Shown here one piece after another: positions 1-6,942 of a stretch of DNA of 31,368 bases. Source of the stretch: JBBRCX01 sp038204465 (lineage in GTDB: Bacteria; Planctomycetota; Phycisphaerae; Tepidisphaerales; Tepidisphaeraceae); assembly GCA_038204465.1 (NCBI GenBank), contig JBBRCX010000058.1, forward strand, positions 1 through 31,368, written 5' to 3'. A model generated the notes under the pieces. It had not been told where the DNA came from. It saw only the letters and a list, made by a program, of their open reading frames with translations, and searched no databases. The number at the start of each line of letters is the position of its first letter. Within the stretch, counting starts at the first letter, position 1. Made by a program: the position numbers and the translations under genes.

Positions 1-363
1 GATGAGGTTTGTGGTTTTGGGGAGGGCGGGTTGGAAACCCGCCCCTACGGGGGTCGTGGTAATGGGGATGGGGGGTTTGGGATCAGGCGGAGCGTCGGTC
101 AGCCAGACCACTGCATGGATGTGGTTCGGCATGACTACGAATGCATCGAGTTCGACGTGCGGATAGTGATCGGGCAGATCATTCCATGCCTGCAGGACGT
201 GCTGGCCAGCTGCGTTCAGGTGGATGCGCCCGCAATTCACTGTGCCGAGTGATGACGTTCTGTTGTGCGTCCAGATCGTGAGGAAGTACGCGCCATGCGA
301 AGCGTAGTCGTAATCATCCAGACGGATGGATTCGCGATGGTCTTTCCTGGGGTCGTAGATCAT
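1..363 (-). CDS. REP-associated tyrosine transposase (RAYT, Y1/TnpA_REP type), 5' part, runs off the window
   Basis: An open frame from an ATG at 363 reads about 121 codons on the minus strand to the window edge with no stop. The protein opens MIYDPRKDHRES, continues DYDYASHGAYFLTIWTHNR, and then has FVVMPNHIHAVVWL. This is the typical RAYT order: a 'Y...GxYFVTxxT' strand followed by the HUH metal-binding motif (N-H-I-H). The catalytic Tyr lies further downstream and is not in the window. Known members are single-strand HUH transposases linked to REP palindromes. The last roughly 15 visible codons (VGAGFQPALP region) are encoded by a REP palindrome, so the end of the frame may be degraded or the REP may lie in a linker. 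An in-frame start a few codons upstream is possible. It is codirectional with the response regulator gene that ends at 419. Confidence 0.85.
   Translation of the reverse strand, partial: MIYDPRKDHRESIRLDDYDYASHGAYFLTIWTHNRTSSLGTVNCGRIHLNAAGQHVLQAWNDLPDHYPHVELDAFVVMPNHIHAVVWLTDAPPDPKPPIPITTTPVGAGFQPALPKTTNLI
24..44. repeat. REP palindrome, copy 1 (inside the RAYT frame)
   Basis: A perfect 9-bp stem, GGGCGGGTT / AACCCGCCC, with a 3-nt loop. It is followed on the plus strand by CCTACG, the same flank as copy 2. It lies in frame within the transposase reading frame. Confidence 0.85.
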
Positions 364-378
364 CTCGCGTCTCAAAGA

Positions 379-399
379 GGGCGGGTTTGAAACCCGCCC
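379..399. repeat. REP palindrome, copy 2 (between RAYT start and response regulator stop)
   Basis: GGGCGGGTTT / AAACCCGCCC forms a 10-bp stem around one base. It has the same orientation and flanks (AGA before, CCTACG after) as copy 1, so the two copies are near-identical direct repeats about 355 bp apart bracketing the transposase start. It sits 20 bp beyond the stop of the sigma54 activator gene, where REP elements often lie, and could act as a weak terminator or mRNA 3' stabiliser. Confidence 0.85.
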
Positions 400-418
400 C
401 TACGCCGTTGGAATTGGT

Positions 419-1795
419 TCACGTCAGGTCGTATTCCTTGATTTTGCGGTAGAGGGTGCGCTCGCCGATGCCGAGGATTTTGGCGGCTTGCTCGCGGTTG
501 CCGTTGACGAGCTTCAGGGTGTTGCGGATCAATTCCTTTTCGGCCTGGGTGATGCTAATGCCGACGAGGTTGTTCATGCCGCCGGGGATTTCGCCGCTGG
601 CGGGCCGGATCTCCGGGGGCAGGCTGTCGAGACCCAGTTTTTTTTCGGGTGGGGAGAGCACGACCATGTTCTCGATGACGTTGCGGAGTTGGCGCACGTT
701 TCCGGGCCAGGCATAGCTCATCAGCACCTGCTGCGCCTCGGGCTCGATCCCTTCGATGTGCTTGCCATACTTCTCCGATGCCTGCTGAACGAAGAAGTGA
801 ATCAGCAGCGGGATGTCCTCACGCCGCTCCCGCAACGGCGGGAGGAGGATGGTGGCGCCTTTGATGCGGAAGTAGAGGTCTTCGCGGAACTGCCGCTCGG
901 CTACCAGCTCTTCGAGCTTGCGGTTGGTCGCGCTGATCAAGCGGACGTCGACCTGGATGGGCTCATTGGAGCCAAGGCGGACGATTTCACCGTTCTCCAG
1001 GACGCGGAGGAGCTTGGCCTGCATCGCCGACGGCATGTCGCCGATCTCGTCCATGAACAGCGTGCCGCCGTCGGCATGTTCAAAACGACCCGCGCGATCG
1101 CCTTGGGCGCCGGTGAACGCGCCTTTTACGTGGCCGAACAACTCGTCCTCGAGAATGCTTTCGCTCAAACCGGCGCAGTTCAGGGTGACCAGGCGGTTCT
1201 TACGCCGGCGGCTGTTGTTGTGGATCGCGCGGGCGATCAGCTCCTTGCCGGTGCCGCTTTCGCCCATGATGAGGACGGGGATGTCGCTGGCGGCCACCTG
1301 CCGCGCGGTCTGCACGACCCGCTGCATGACGGCGCTGGTTCCGATGATGCCCTCGAACCCGGCGTGGTCGACCAGCTGCTCCTGCAGCACCTGGTTCTGC
1401 TTGAGCAGGGCGCTGCGCTCGGCGGCGCGGTTCACCTGGGCTCGGAAGTACTCCAGATCGAGGGGCTTCTCGATGTAGTCGTAGGCCCCCTCATTCAGCG
1501 CCTGCTTGCACGTGGGGATGTCGGCGTGGGCCGTCACCAGCACCACGGGCGGCGGCGGCTCGGAGGCCTTTGCGCGCCGCAGCACTTCAAGCCCGTCGCG
1601 CCGCCCATCCATCACCAGGTCGGTGACCACCACGTCATAGGGCCGCCGGTCGAGCTTCGATTTGGCCTCGGCGAGGCTGTAGGTCACGTCGCACTTGTGT
1701 CCCTGGCGCGTGAGCGCCTCGCACATGACCTCGGCGTGCTCGCGCTCGTCGTCCACAACGAGGATATTGGACTTGTTGATCTCAGAATTGGGCAT
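419..1795 (-). CDS. NtrC-family sigma54-dependent response regulator
   Basis: A 458-aa protein with the full NtrC architecture. A receiver domain covers about residues 10-124, with acidic residues D15/D16, phospho-acceptor D59 in VVVTDL, T88 and K110. An AAA+ sigma54-interaction domain covers about 148-385, with Walker A GESGTGKE (178-185), the sigma54-contact loop GAFTGA (225-230) and Walker B GGTLFMDE (243-250). A C-terminal Fis-type helix-turn-helix contains EQAAKILGIGERTLYRKIKE. All catalytic motifs are intact, so it should hydrolyse ATP and remodel sigma54-RNA polymerase when phosphorylated. Its partner is almost certainly the histidine kinase encoded 67 bp upstream on the same strand. 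The target genes are not evident, and no convincing -24/-12 promoter was found nearby. The start at 1795 has only a weak SD (GGATCGG). Confidence 0.96.
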   Translation of the reverse strand: MPNSEINKSNILVVDDEREHAEVMCEALTRQGHKCDVTYSLAEAKSKLDRRPYDVVVTDLVMDGRRDGLEVLRRAKASEPPPPVVLVTAHADIPTCKQALNEGAYDYIEKPLDLEYFRAQVNRAAERSALLKQNQVLQEQLVDHAGFEGIIGTSAVMQRVVQTARQVAASDIPVLIMGESGTGKELIARAIHNNSRRRKNRLVTLNCAGLSESILEDELFGHVKGAFTGAQGDRAGRFEHADGGTLFMDEIGDMPSAMQAKLLRVLENGEIVRLGSNEPIQVDVRLISATNRKLEELVAERQFREDLYFRIKGATILLPPLRERREDIPLLIHFFVQQASEKYGKHIEGIEPEAQQVLMSYAWPGNVRQLRNVIENMVVLSPPEKKLGLDSLPPEIRPASGEIPGGMNNLVGISITQAEKELIRNTLKLVNGNREQAAKILGIGERTLYRKIKEYDLT

Positions 1796-1862
1796 GATTC
1801 GCCGATCCGAGGGCGGATCGGGCAGGTAACGCTACTCGACCTCGGGAGCACTCACCACAGGC

Positions 1863-2651
1863 TTACAGCGGCAGCCGAATGGAGAAGTTGGATCCCTTGC
1901 CAGGTTCGCTCGTGACAACGATTCGTCCGCCGTGATCCTCGGCGATGCGCTTGGAGATGGCCAACCCGAGCCCGGTGCCGCCCTTCTTCGTGGAATAATA
2001 GGCCTTGAAAATGTTGTCGAGCGTGTCGGGATCCATTCCGCGGCCGGTGTCGGTCACGTCGATGATCAGGGTCCGCTCGTCCTGCCGGCCGGACAGGAGG
2101 ATCTCGCCACCCGCTTCGGGCATTGCCTGCAGGGCGTTGATCATGAGGTTGAGAACCGCTTGCTTGATCAGCCGCTCATCGAGCGGCGCGATCAGCGGTC
2201 CGTCGGCCGGGCGCAGTCGAAGCGCGACGCGCTGCTGCTGCGCCTGCGGGGTGAAGAAATCGACCAGGTCCTCGAGCATCCGGTTGACGTCGGTGGGCCT
2301 GCGGTCCAACTCGACTTTTCCGGCATAGCGGAGGAAGTCGTCGAGGATCTCGCGCAGGCGGCCGGTCTCGCGCTGCACGGTGTCGAGCCGGCCGACGAGC
2401 CGGCTGTAGGAGGGGTTTTCGGGGACCAAGTCTTCGCGCAGCAGTTGGAGGTTGAGCTGGACGGTGGAGAGTGGGTTCTTGATTTCGTGGGCGAGCCCGC
2501 CGGTGAGGGTGCCCAGTTCAGCCAGGTGCTCCGCCTGCTGGGTGCGGCGCTGCAGCCGCTCGTATCGACGATAGGCATAGACGGCGGCGGCGCCGAAGAC
2601 AATCAAGCTGCTGAGCCATCCGCCCAGCAGCCCCCAGGTAAAGGCACCCAT
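1863..2651 (-). CDS. Short membrane-anchored histidine kinase, partner of the NtrC-type regulator
   Basis: A 262-aa sensor kinase. It has a single N-terminal membrane segment (about residues 7-27), then a HisKA dimerisation domain with phospho-acceptor H55 in GGLAHEIKNP, and an HATPase domain with the N box around 168-172 (NLMIN), the G1 box DTGRGM (201-206) and the G2 box GTGLGL (225-230). There is no periplasmic or PAS sensor domain, so the signal must be sensed through the membrane segment or a partner protein. The kinase precedes the regulator gene by 67 bp in the same direction and forms a kinase-regulator operon with it. It starts at ATG 2651, which has no clear SD. The opposite-strand open frames across both genes are composition artefacts. 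Confidence 0.93.
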   Translation of the reverse strand: MGAFTWGLLGGWLSSLIVFGAAAVYAYRRYERLQRRTQQAEHLAELGTLTGGLAHEIKNPLSTVQLNLQLLREDLVPENPSYSRLVGRLDTVQRETGRLREILDDFLRYAGKVELDRRPTDVNRMLEDLVDFFTPQAQQQRVALRLRPADGPLIAPLDERLIKQAVLNLMINALQAMPEAGGEILLSGRQDERTLIIDVTDTGRGMDPDTLDNIFKAYYSTKKGGTGLGLAISKRIAEDHGGRIVVTSEPGKGSNFSIRLPL

Positions 2652-2679
2652 TGCGGCCGAAGGTAGAGGTCCGGCACAG

Positions 2680-2700
2680 CGCCGGCAAGAACAGCCGGCG
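2680..2700 (-). terminator. GC-rich hairpin between cold-shock gene and histidine kinase
   Basis: A perfect 7-bp inverted repeat, CGCCGGC / GCCGGCG, with a 7-nt loop. It lies downstream of the cold-shock gene and upstream of the kinase start. No T-tract follows it, so it may only attenuate transcription or be incidental in GC-rich DNA. Confidence 0.3.
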
Positions 2701-2747
2701 GTTGAGACGTGCCACCGCGCGAAAAGGCAGGGCCGCGGGTCGAGCGG

Positions 2748-2984
2748 CTAGGCCTGCATTTGCTCCGGGGTCTTCTCCCTGGCGAGCAAGCGCTTCACGT
2801 GACGGGCGGAAAGCCCTTTGTCCCCGCGGACCGCTTCGTACTCGACCGATTCCCCATCCTTGAGGCAGCGAAAACCGTCACCTTCGATGCTGCTGAAGTG
2901 GACGAAAATGTCTTCCCCTTCGGGACCCAGAATGAACCCGAACCCCTTCTTGGAATCGAACCACTTGACGGAACCGTTAGGCAT
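2748..2984 (-). CDS. Cold-shock domain protein (CspA family)
   Basis: A 78-aa single-domain OB-fold nucleic-acid-binding protein that begins MPNGSVKWFDSKKGFGFI. RNP1 is KGFGFI (13-18) and RNP2 is DIFVHF (25-30), carrying the aromatic residues that stack on single-stranded RNA or DNA. The length is close to the usual 65-75 aa, with a short charged tail (REKTPEQMQA). A longer open frame begins at 3206, but the start at 2984 is chosen because GGGAGG lies 7 nt upstream and the family begins here. Such proteins act as RNA chaperones, induced by cold or constitutive. The roughly 190 bp upstream could form a long 5' leader, as is usual for csp genes, starting in an AT-rich block near 3170-3225. Confidence 0.95.
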   Translation of the reverse strand: MPNGSVKWFDSKKGFGFILGPEGEDIFVHFSSIEGDGFRCLKDGESVEYEAVRGDKGLSARHVKRLLAREKTPEQMQA

Positions 2985-3167
2985 GACCGTCCTCCCGAAA
3001 AAACCCCCACGCCTGTGCCCAATGTGGCATGTCGCGAGTTTTGCCCCGTGGCGGCTCGGCCGGAATGTGTAGCGCTCCCGGGAGAATCCGCTCAATGCGC
3101 GACGCGCCACAGGAGCCACGGCCCACACGGATTGCCCCGGACCGCGACCCCCAACAACGAATCGGCC

Positions 3168-3226
3168 GACATCTATATCATCTATGCAAAAATAATCCAG
3201 CAACAATTAACAATTAACGATTCGAC
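3168..3226 (-). promoter_or_regulatory. AT-rich block, probable promoter region of the cold-shock gene
   Basis: This stretch is strikingly AT-rich in a GC-rich window. It contains a direct repeat of TTAATTG and, on the minus strand, a TTGCTG (3198-3203) followed after 15-18 nt by degenerate -10-like hexamers (GATATA / TGATAT). The exact promoter cannot be placed. Apart from this block, nothing else is recognised in the gene-free stretch 2985-3320. Confidence 0.35.
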
Positions 3227-3320
3227 GATGGGCGATGCGAGGAGTAGCCCATTCCGGCGTGCCCGGGGGTGGGCTGGCCGCTTCGAGCGCCGCGGCTTTG
3301 AGGCCGCACTGGTTTGCTTT

Positions 3321-3932
3321 CTAGCAGTCCCTCAGACCGGCGTCGGGCTTTCGCCGCGCCTCGCCTTCCCGCACATATTGCTCGGCCAGCTCAACATAGT
3401 GAAGGGTAAGCCAGCGCATGTACTGCAGTTCCTCGTCCTTGACGGGCCGGGCAATCTTGCCGGGCATACCGATAACGAGCATTTGATCGGGCACGTGAAG
3501 GTCGGGCGGGACGACGGCGCCGGCGGCCACCAGGCACTCCCGCCCGATGCGGGTGCGGCTCAAGAGCACCGAGCCCATGCCGATGAGCGTTCCGTGTCCG
3601 ACGAATGTTCCGTGGACGACCGCGCGATGGCCGATCGTCACATCATCTTCGATGACGTTGGGCACATCGGTATCGCAGTGGATGACGACGCCGTCCTGCA
3701 CATTTACCCGCTTGCCAATCGTGACCGGCGCGACGTCGCCGCGCACGACGGCGTTGAACCAGAAGCTGGAGAGCTCGCCGATTGAGACGTCGCCGACGAT
3801 CGTGCAGTTGTGAGAGAGGAAATACCCGCCGTCGGCCTTCGTGAAATAGGACATCCGGTTATTTAACCATGAAGCGTGAGGCGGACGAAAGCCGTGGGAA
3901 ATGGGTAGGCCTGTCGAATCCTTCTGACTCAT
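3321..3932 (-). CDS. Gamma-class carbonic anhydrase-like protein (left-handed beta-helix, PaaY/YrdA type)
   Basis: A 203-aa protein (start 3932) with hexapeptide-repeat turns: VGDVSIGELSSFWFNAVVRGD, then IEDDVTIGHRAVVHG and LIGMGSVLLSRTRIG. The metal-site pattern of gamma carbonic anhydrases is present: VQDGVVIH (H85), then IGHRAVVH (H102 and H107), with R64 and D66 in VVRGD. It probably binds zinc or iron as a trimer and may hydrate CO2, although many members have other or unknown activity. The start at 3932 is preferred because GAGG lies 9 nt upstream. A start at 3854 would give the 177-aa core, and the frame stays open to 4076. A strong promoter lies about 340 bp upstream (4275-4302). Hexapeptide acyltransferases share the fold, but the His triad favours the carbonic anhydrase class. 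Confidence 0.88.
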   Translation of the reverse strand: MSQKDSTGLPISHGFRPPHASWLNNRMSYFTKADGGYFLSHNCTIVGDVSIGELSSFWFNAVVRGDVAPVTIGKRVNVQDGVVIHCDTDVPNVIEDDVTIGHRAVVHGTFVGHGTLIGMGSVLLSRTRIGRECLVAAGAVVPPDLHVPDQMLVIGMPGKIARPVKDEELQYMRWLTLHYVELAEQYVREGEARRKPDAGLRDC

Positions 3933-4267
3933 CCCCAGTTTCCTCAAACTCAGCGACGAATCCGCCCCATTGATCGGCAGTCGGACCGCGTCGGTCCCGA
4001 GGCCGCGCCGCGTGCGGGCCAGGCTTTTCGCTGCCGGCCCAAGCGACCTTGCACGGGCTTTGGCGAGCTTTGCCAATCCAATGCAGGGCTTTGGTGGGCT
4101 TTTGCGGGGTTATCGTGGACCAGGAAGACCTCAACCGCCGCGCCACAGACCTCAATGCCGGCCCGAACGGCCCCAGCCGGGAATGCCGATTCGGCGCGGC
4201 CCGACGGTTTCACCGATTCATTTGTCAAAGAGCGTTGCGACACGGCCCCAGCCGCTGCGCCGGAGGC
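3933..4267 (-). other. Long untranslated leader or ncRNA between strong promoter and carbonic-anhydrase gene
   Basis: About 335 nt separate the predicted transcription start from the carbonic anhydrase ATG. The segment has no convincing ORF, but contains a boxA-like motif, a 13-nt direct repeat (ACGGCCCCAGCCG on plus at 4167-4179 and 4242-4254) and several CAAAGCCC repeats. It may be a structured 5' leader or a separate small RNA. No known RNA family was recognised. Confidence 0.4.
4222..4233 (-). promoter_or_regulatory. boxA-like antitermination motif
   Basis: The minus strand reads GCTCTTTGACAA, matching the bacterial rRNA-leader boxA core (GCTCTTTAACAA) at 11 of 12 positions. It lies about 35 nt after the predicted transcription start, similar to its place in rrn leaders. 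BoxA RNA is bound by NusB-NusE to make RNA polymerase resistant to Rho. No rRNA gene follows. Confidence 0.45.
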
Positions 4268-4274
4268 ATGATTC

Positions 4275-4302
4275 ATTATACACTCTTTCTTCGTGGAGTC
4301 AA
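4275..4302 (-). promoter_or_regulatory. Strong sigma70 promoter, minus strand (toward carbonic anhydrase)
   Basis: On the minus strand: TTGACT (4297-4302), a 16-nt spacer, then TATAAT (4275-4280) preceded by TG one base upstream (TGTATAAT). It is among the best consensus matches in the window. Transcription should start near 4267. Confidence 0.75.
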
Positions 4303-4421
4303 CCCTTCCAGAAGGAATTCAGGTTTTTAAAACTTGCCGCTGCCGTCAGGCGGGGGGCCATCGGACGGTGTACGCCACATAACGGGCGGCAAGACCGGGG
4401 ATGGGTCAGCGAATCCTTGCC

Positions 4422-4450
4422 TTGACCACCCGCTGGGACACTTTTACATT
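4422..4450 (+). promoter_or_regulatory. Candidate leaderless promoter of galK
   Basis: TTGACC (4422-4427), a 17-nt spacer and TACATT (4445-4450). The galK ATG begins 7 nt after the -10 hexamer, so the transcript would start at or one base before the start codon. There is no SD in front of that ATG. Confidence 0.55.
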
Positions 4451-4457
4451 CGCCGCA

Positions 4458-5642
4458 ATGGATTCTGCCATCGGCGACCTCCAGCAGCGATTTCTCAGCA
4501 TCTTCGGCGAAGCGCCGGCGAGCGCGTCGTCGCGGATGCACGTGGTTCGCGCGCCCGGGCGCGTCAATCTGATCGGCGAGCACACGGACTACAACGAGGG
4601 TTTCGTCTTCCCGATGGCGATCGAACCGGAGGTGCGGATCGCCTGCCGGTCGCGCCCCGACGCGATGGTTCGGCTGGCTTCGACGGTTTTTCCGGACCAA
4701 ATCGTCGAGTTTTCCGTGCAGAAGAAGATCGAGCGCGGGGAACCGGCGTGGGCGAACTACAGCCGTGGCGTTGCCGCCGAACTAGCGGCGGCTGGCATCC
4801 CGCTGGTTGGAATGGACGCGTTGATCGCCAACACGCTGCCGGTGGGCGGCGGGCTCTCGAGCAGCGCGGCGGTGGAAGTGGCCACCGCGCTGGCGTTCCT
4901 GACATTGGCGGGGCTGGAGATGGATCGTTCGCGTCTGGCGTTGTTGTGTCAGAAGGCGGAGCACGATTTTGCGGGCGTGCCGGTGGGGATCATGGACCAG
5001 ACGATCGTGGCGTCTGCGAAGACGGGACACGCGATGCTGCTGGACTGCCGCGACCTGAGCAGGCAGTTCATCGCGATCGAGGAGAAGGAGCTGCGCGTCG
5101 TGATCGTCAACAGCATGGTGAAGCACGAGCTGTCGGCGGGGGAATACGCCCGGCGGCGCAAGGAGTGCGAAGAGGGAGTGGCCTATTTCAGGAAGCAGAA
5201 CCCGTCGATCAAGGCGCTGCGCGACGTCACGCTGCCGCAGGTGGACGCGGCGGAGGGAAAGCTTTCGAGCGTGGTCTTTCGCCGATGCCGGCACGTGGTG
5301 AGCGAGAACGCGCGGACGACCGAGGCCGCCATTAGGCTCGGCCAGCGAAATTATGAAGAGTTCGGGGACCTGATGGTTCAGAGCCATGCATCGCTGCGCG
5401 ACGACTATGAAGTGAGCTGCGCGGAGCTGGATTTCCTGAGCGAGGAGGCGATGAACGTGCGCGGCGTCTATGGCGCCCGGATGACCGGCGGCGGTTTCGG
5501 CGGGTGCATCGTGGCCCTGACCCAGCCTCGAGCGGTCGAGCCGCTCACCAACCACCTGAACGACACCTACCCCAAGCGCTTCCACCGCCGCCCCACCACT
5601 TTCGTCACCACCGCCGCCACTGGGGCCAGCGTGATAGGATGA
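4458..5642 (+). CDS. galK: Galactokinase
   Basis: A 394-aa GHMP-superfamily kinase that phosphorylates galactose to galactose-1-phosphate using ATP (Leloir pathway, cytoplasm). The galactokinase signature RAPGRVNLIGEHTDYNEGF is at residues 31-49, the GHMP ATP loop LPVGGGLSSSAAVEVA in the middle, the catalytic Asp region at VGIMDQ, and the C-terminal GHMP motif RMTGGGFGGCIVAL near the end. Its length matches the family (about 380-400 aa). An in-frame ATG at 4401 gives a longer form, but the ATG at 4458 fits homologues better and lies 7 nt after a -10-like hexamer. It is transcribed divergently from the carbonic anhydrase gene. No other gal genes are adjacent. Relatives such as N-acetylgalactosamine kinase cannot be excluded from sequence alone. 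Confidence 0.95.
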   Translation: MDSAIGDLQQRFLSIFGEAPASASSRMHVVRAPGRVNLIGEHTDYNEGFVFPMAIEPEVRIACRSRPDAMVRLASTVFPDQIVEFSVQKKIERGEPAWANYSRGVAAELAAAGIPLVGMDALIANTLPVGGGLSSSAAVEVATALAFLTLAGLEMDRSRLALLCQKAEHDFAGVPVGIMDQTIVASAKTGHAMLLDCRDLSRQFIAIEEKELRVVIVNSMVKHELSAGEYARRRKECEEGVAYFRKQNPSIKALRDVTLPQVDAAEGKLSSVVFRRCRHVVSENARTTEAAIRLGQRNYEEFGDLMVQSHASLRDDYEVSCAELDFLSEEAMNVRGVYGARMTGGGFGGCIVALTQPRAVEPLTNHLNDTYPKRFHRRPTTFVTTAATGASVIG

Positions 5643-5786
5643 AGAGTGATTAGCCGCCGGTGAAAACCGATGCACACCGATGTGGGAGCAGATGGTTCAG
5701 GTCCCTTCGATCCTGATCGTGCTGGGCGCATGATCGGCTCACGTCATAGGGGTGCATCCGTGACCCTCCGCGGCTAGAAGTCTTTT

Positions 5787-6812
5787 GTGGCAAACGCTCC
5801 GGTGCGCGACATTCTCCTGAAGCTGTGCCGGCGGGAGGACCTCACTCGCGCGGAGGCCCGGGCCGCGTTTTTGCACATCATGTCGGGAGAGGCGGGTGAT
5901 GCGCAGATCGGCGGGCTCCTGATCGGGCTGGCGGCGAAGGGAACGACGGTCGAAGAACTCGTCGGCGCCGCGACGGTGATGCGCGACAAATCGGTGCCGA
6001 TCGGGTTCGAAACAGATGGCGTCGTTCTGGACACCTGCGGAACCGGTGGCGACGTCCGTGGGACGTTCAACATCTCGACGGCCGCGGCGCTGATCGTTGC
6101 GGGTGCGGGGGTGAAGGTCGTCAAGCACGGGAATCGGTCGGCATCGGGAAGCTGCGGCTCGGCGGATGTGCTGGAGAAGCTCGGCGTGAAGCTCGAGCAA
6201 ACGTCGGAGGGCCTGCGGCGCTGCCTGGAGAAGGCGAACATCTGCTTCGCGTTTGCCCGGGCCCATCACCCGGCGATGAAGTACGTCGCGAGCGCCCGCT
6301 CTTCGCTGGGGATTCCGACGATCTTCAACCTGCTCGGTCCGCTGACGAATCCCGCCCGCGCGCGGCATCAACTGCTGGGCGTCTTCGCGCCGGAACTGAC
6401 GGATCGGCTGGCGACGGTCCTGCGCGAGTTGGGAAGCGAGCGGGCGTGGGTGGTGCACGCGGACGACGGGCTGGACGAACTGTCGACGCTGGGCCCGACG
6501 CGCGTCAGTGAATTGAGCGGGGGCGAAGTGCGGAGCTGGGTGCTGGAGCCGAAAACGCTTGGGCTGCCGTACGCGCGTCTTTCCGATCTGCAGATCAGCA
6601 GCGTCGAGGATTCGGCGCGAGCCATTTCGTCGGTGCTGGCGGGCGATAAGGGGCCGGTGCGCGACATCTGCGTGTTGAATAGCGCCGCGGCGCTGGTGGT
6701 TGCCGGCGCCGCGGCCGACCTGCCGGCGGGACTGCGCCAGGCGGAAGCCGCGGTGGACAGCGGCGCGGCCCGGAGCACGCTCGAGCTGTTGATCGAATGC
6801 TCACAGGGTTAA
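5787..6812 (+). CDS. trpD: Anthranilate phosphoribosyltransferase
   Basis: A 341-aa protein, the usual TrpD length, starting at GTG 5787. It transfers the phosphoribosyl group of PRPP to anthranilate in tryptophan synthesis. Visible motifs are the PRPP-binding glycine loop DTCGTGGDVRGTFNIST (82-98), KHGNRSASG (113-121), the anthranilate-binding region ARAHHPAMKYV, IFNLLGPLTNPA, and the metal-binding Asp-Glu in DDGLDELS. The GTG start fixes the family N-terminus (VRDILLKLCRREDL). There is no good SD, only AGAAG 6 nt upstream. No other trp genes lie in the window, so it stands alone rather than in a trp operon. The 144-bp gap after galK shows nothing recognisable. Confidence 0.95.
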   Translation: MANAPVRDILLKLCRREDLTRAEARAAFLHIMSGEAGDAQIGGLLIGLAAKGTTVEELVGAATVMRDKSVPIGFETDGVVLDTCGTGGDVRGTFNISTAAALIVAGAGVKVVKHGNRSASGSCGSADVLEKLGVKLEQTSEGLRRCLEKANICFAFARAHHPAMKYVASARSSLGIPTIFNLLGPLTNPARARHQLLGVFAPELTDRLATVLRELGSERAWVVHADDGLDELSTLGPTRVSELSGGEVRSWVLEPKTLGLPYARLSDLQISSVEDSARAISSVLAGDKGPVRDICVLNSAAALVVAGAAADLPAGLRQAEAAVDSGAARSTLELLIECSQG

Positions 6813-6942
6813 CGCCGGTTGGTGGTTCGGATTTTTCGATTTGGAGAAAGGTGCACCGCCAGGCAGAATGTTCAACGCGAGGGGGCTCGGCGGTCGAGCG
6901 GATTCGCTGGAGGGCGAGCGAAATTGCGTTTGAGGAAACGCC

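Noticed and set aside
24..399. CRISPR-like repeats
   Set aside because: There are only two copies of a short palindrome about 355 bp apart with a transposase between them, fitting REP elements, not a spacer array.
488..1915. 475-aa plus-strand open frame over the NtrC-type gene
   Set aside because: It is a shadow of the minus-strand regulator. It has no family features, and the minus strand carries complete, ordered NtrC motifs. Long antisense frames are common in this GC-rich DNA.
3292..3307. Hairpin downstream of the carbonic-anhydrase gene as terminator
   Set aside because: It has only a 5-bp stem with no T-run on the minus strand, too weak to call.
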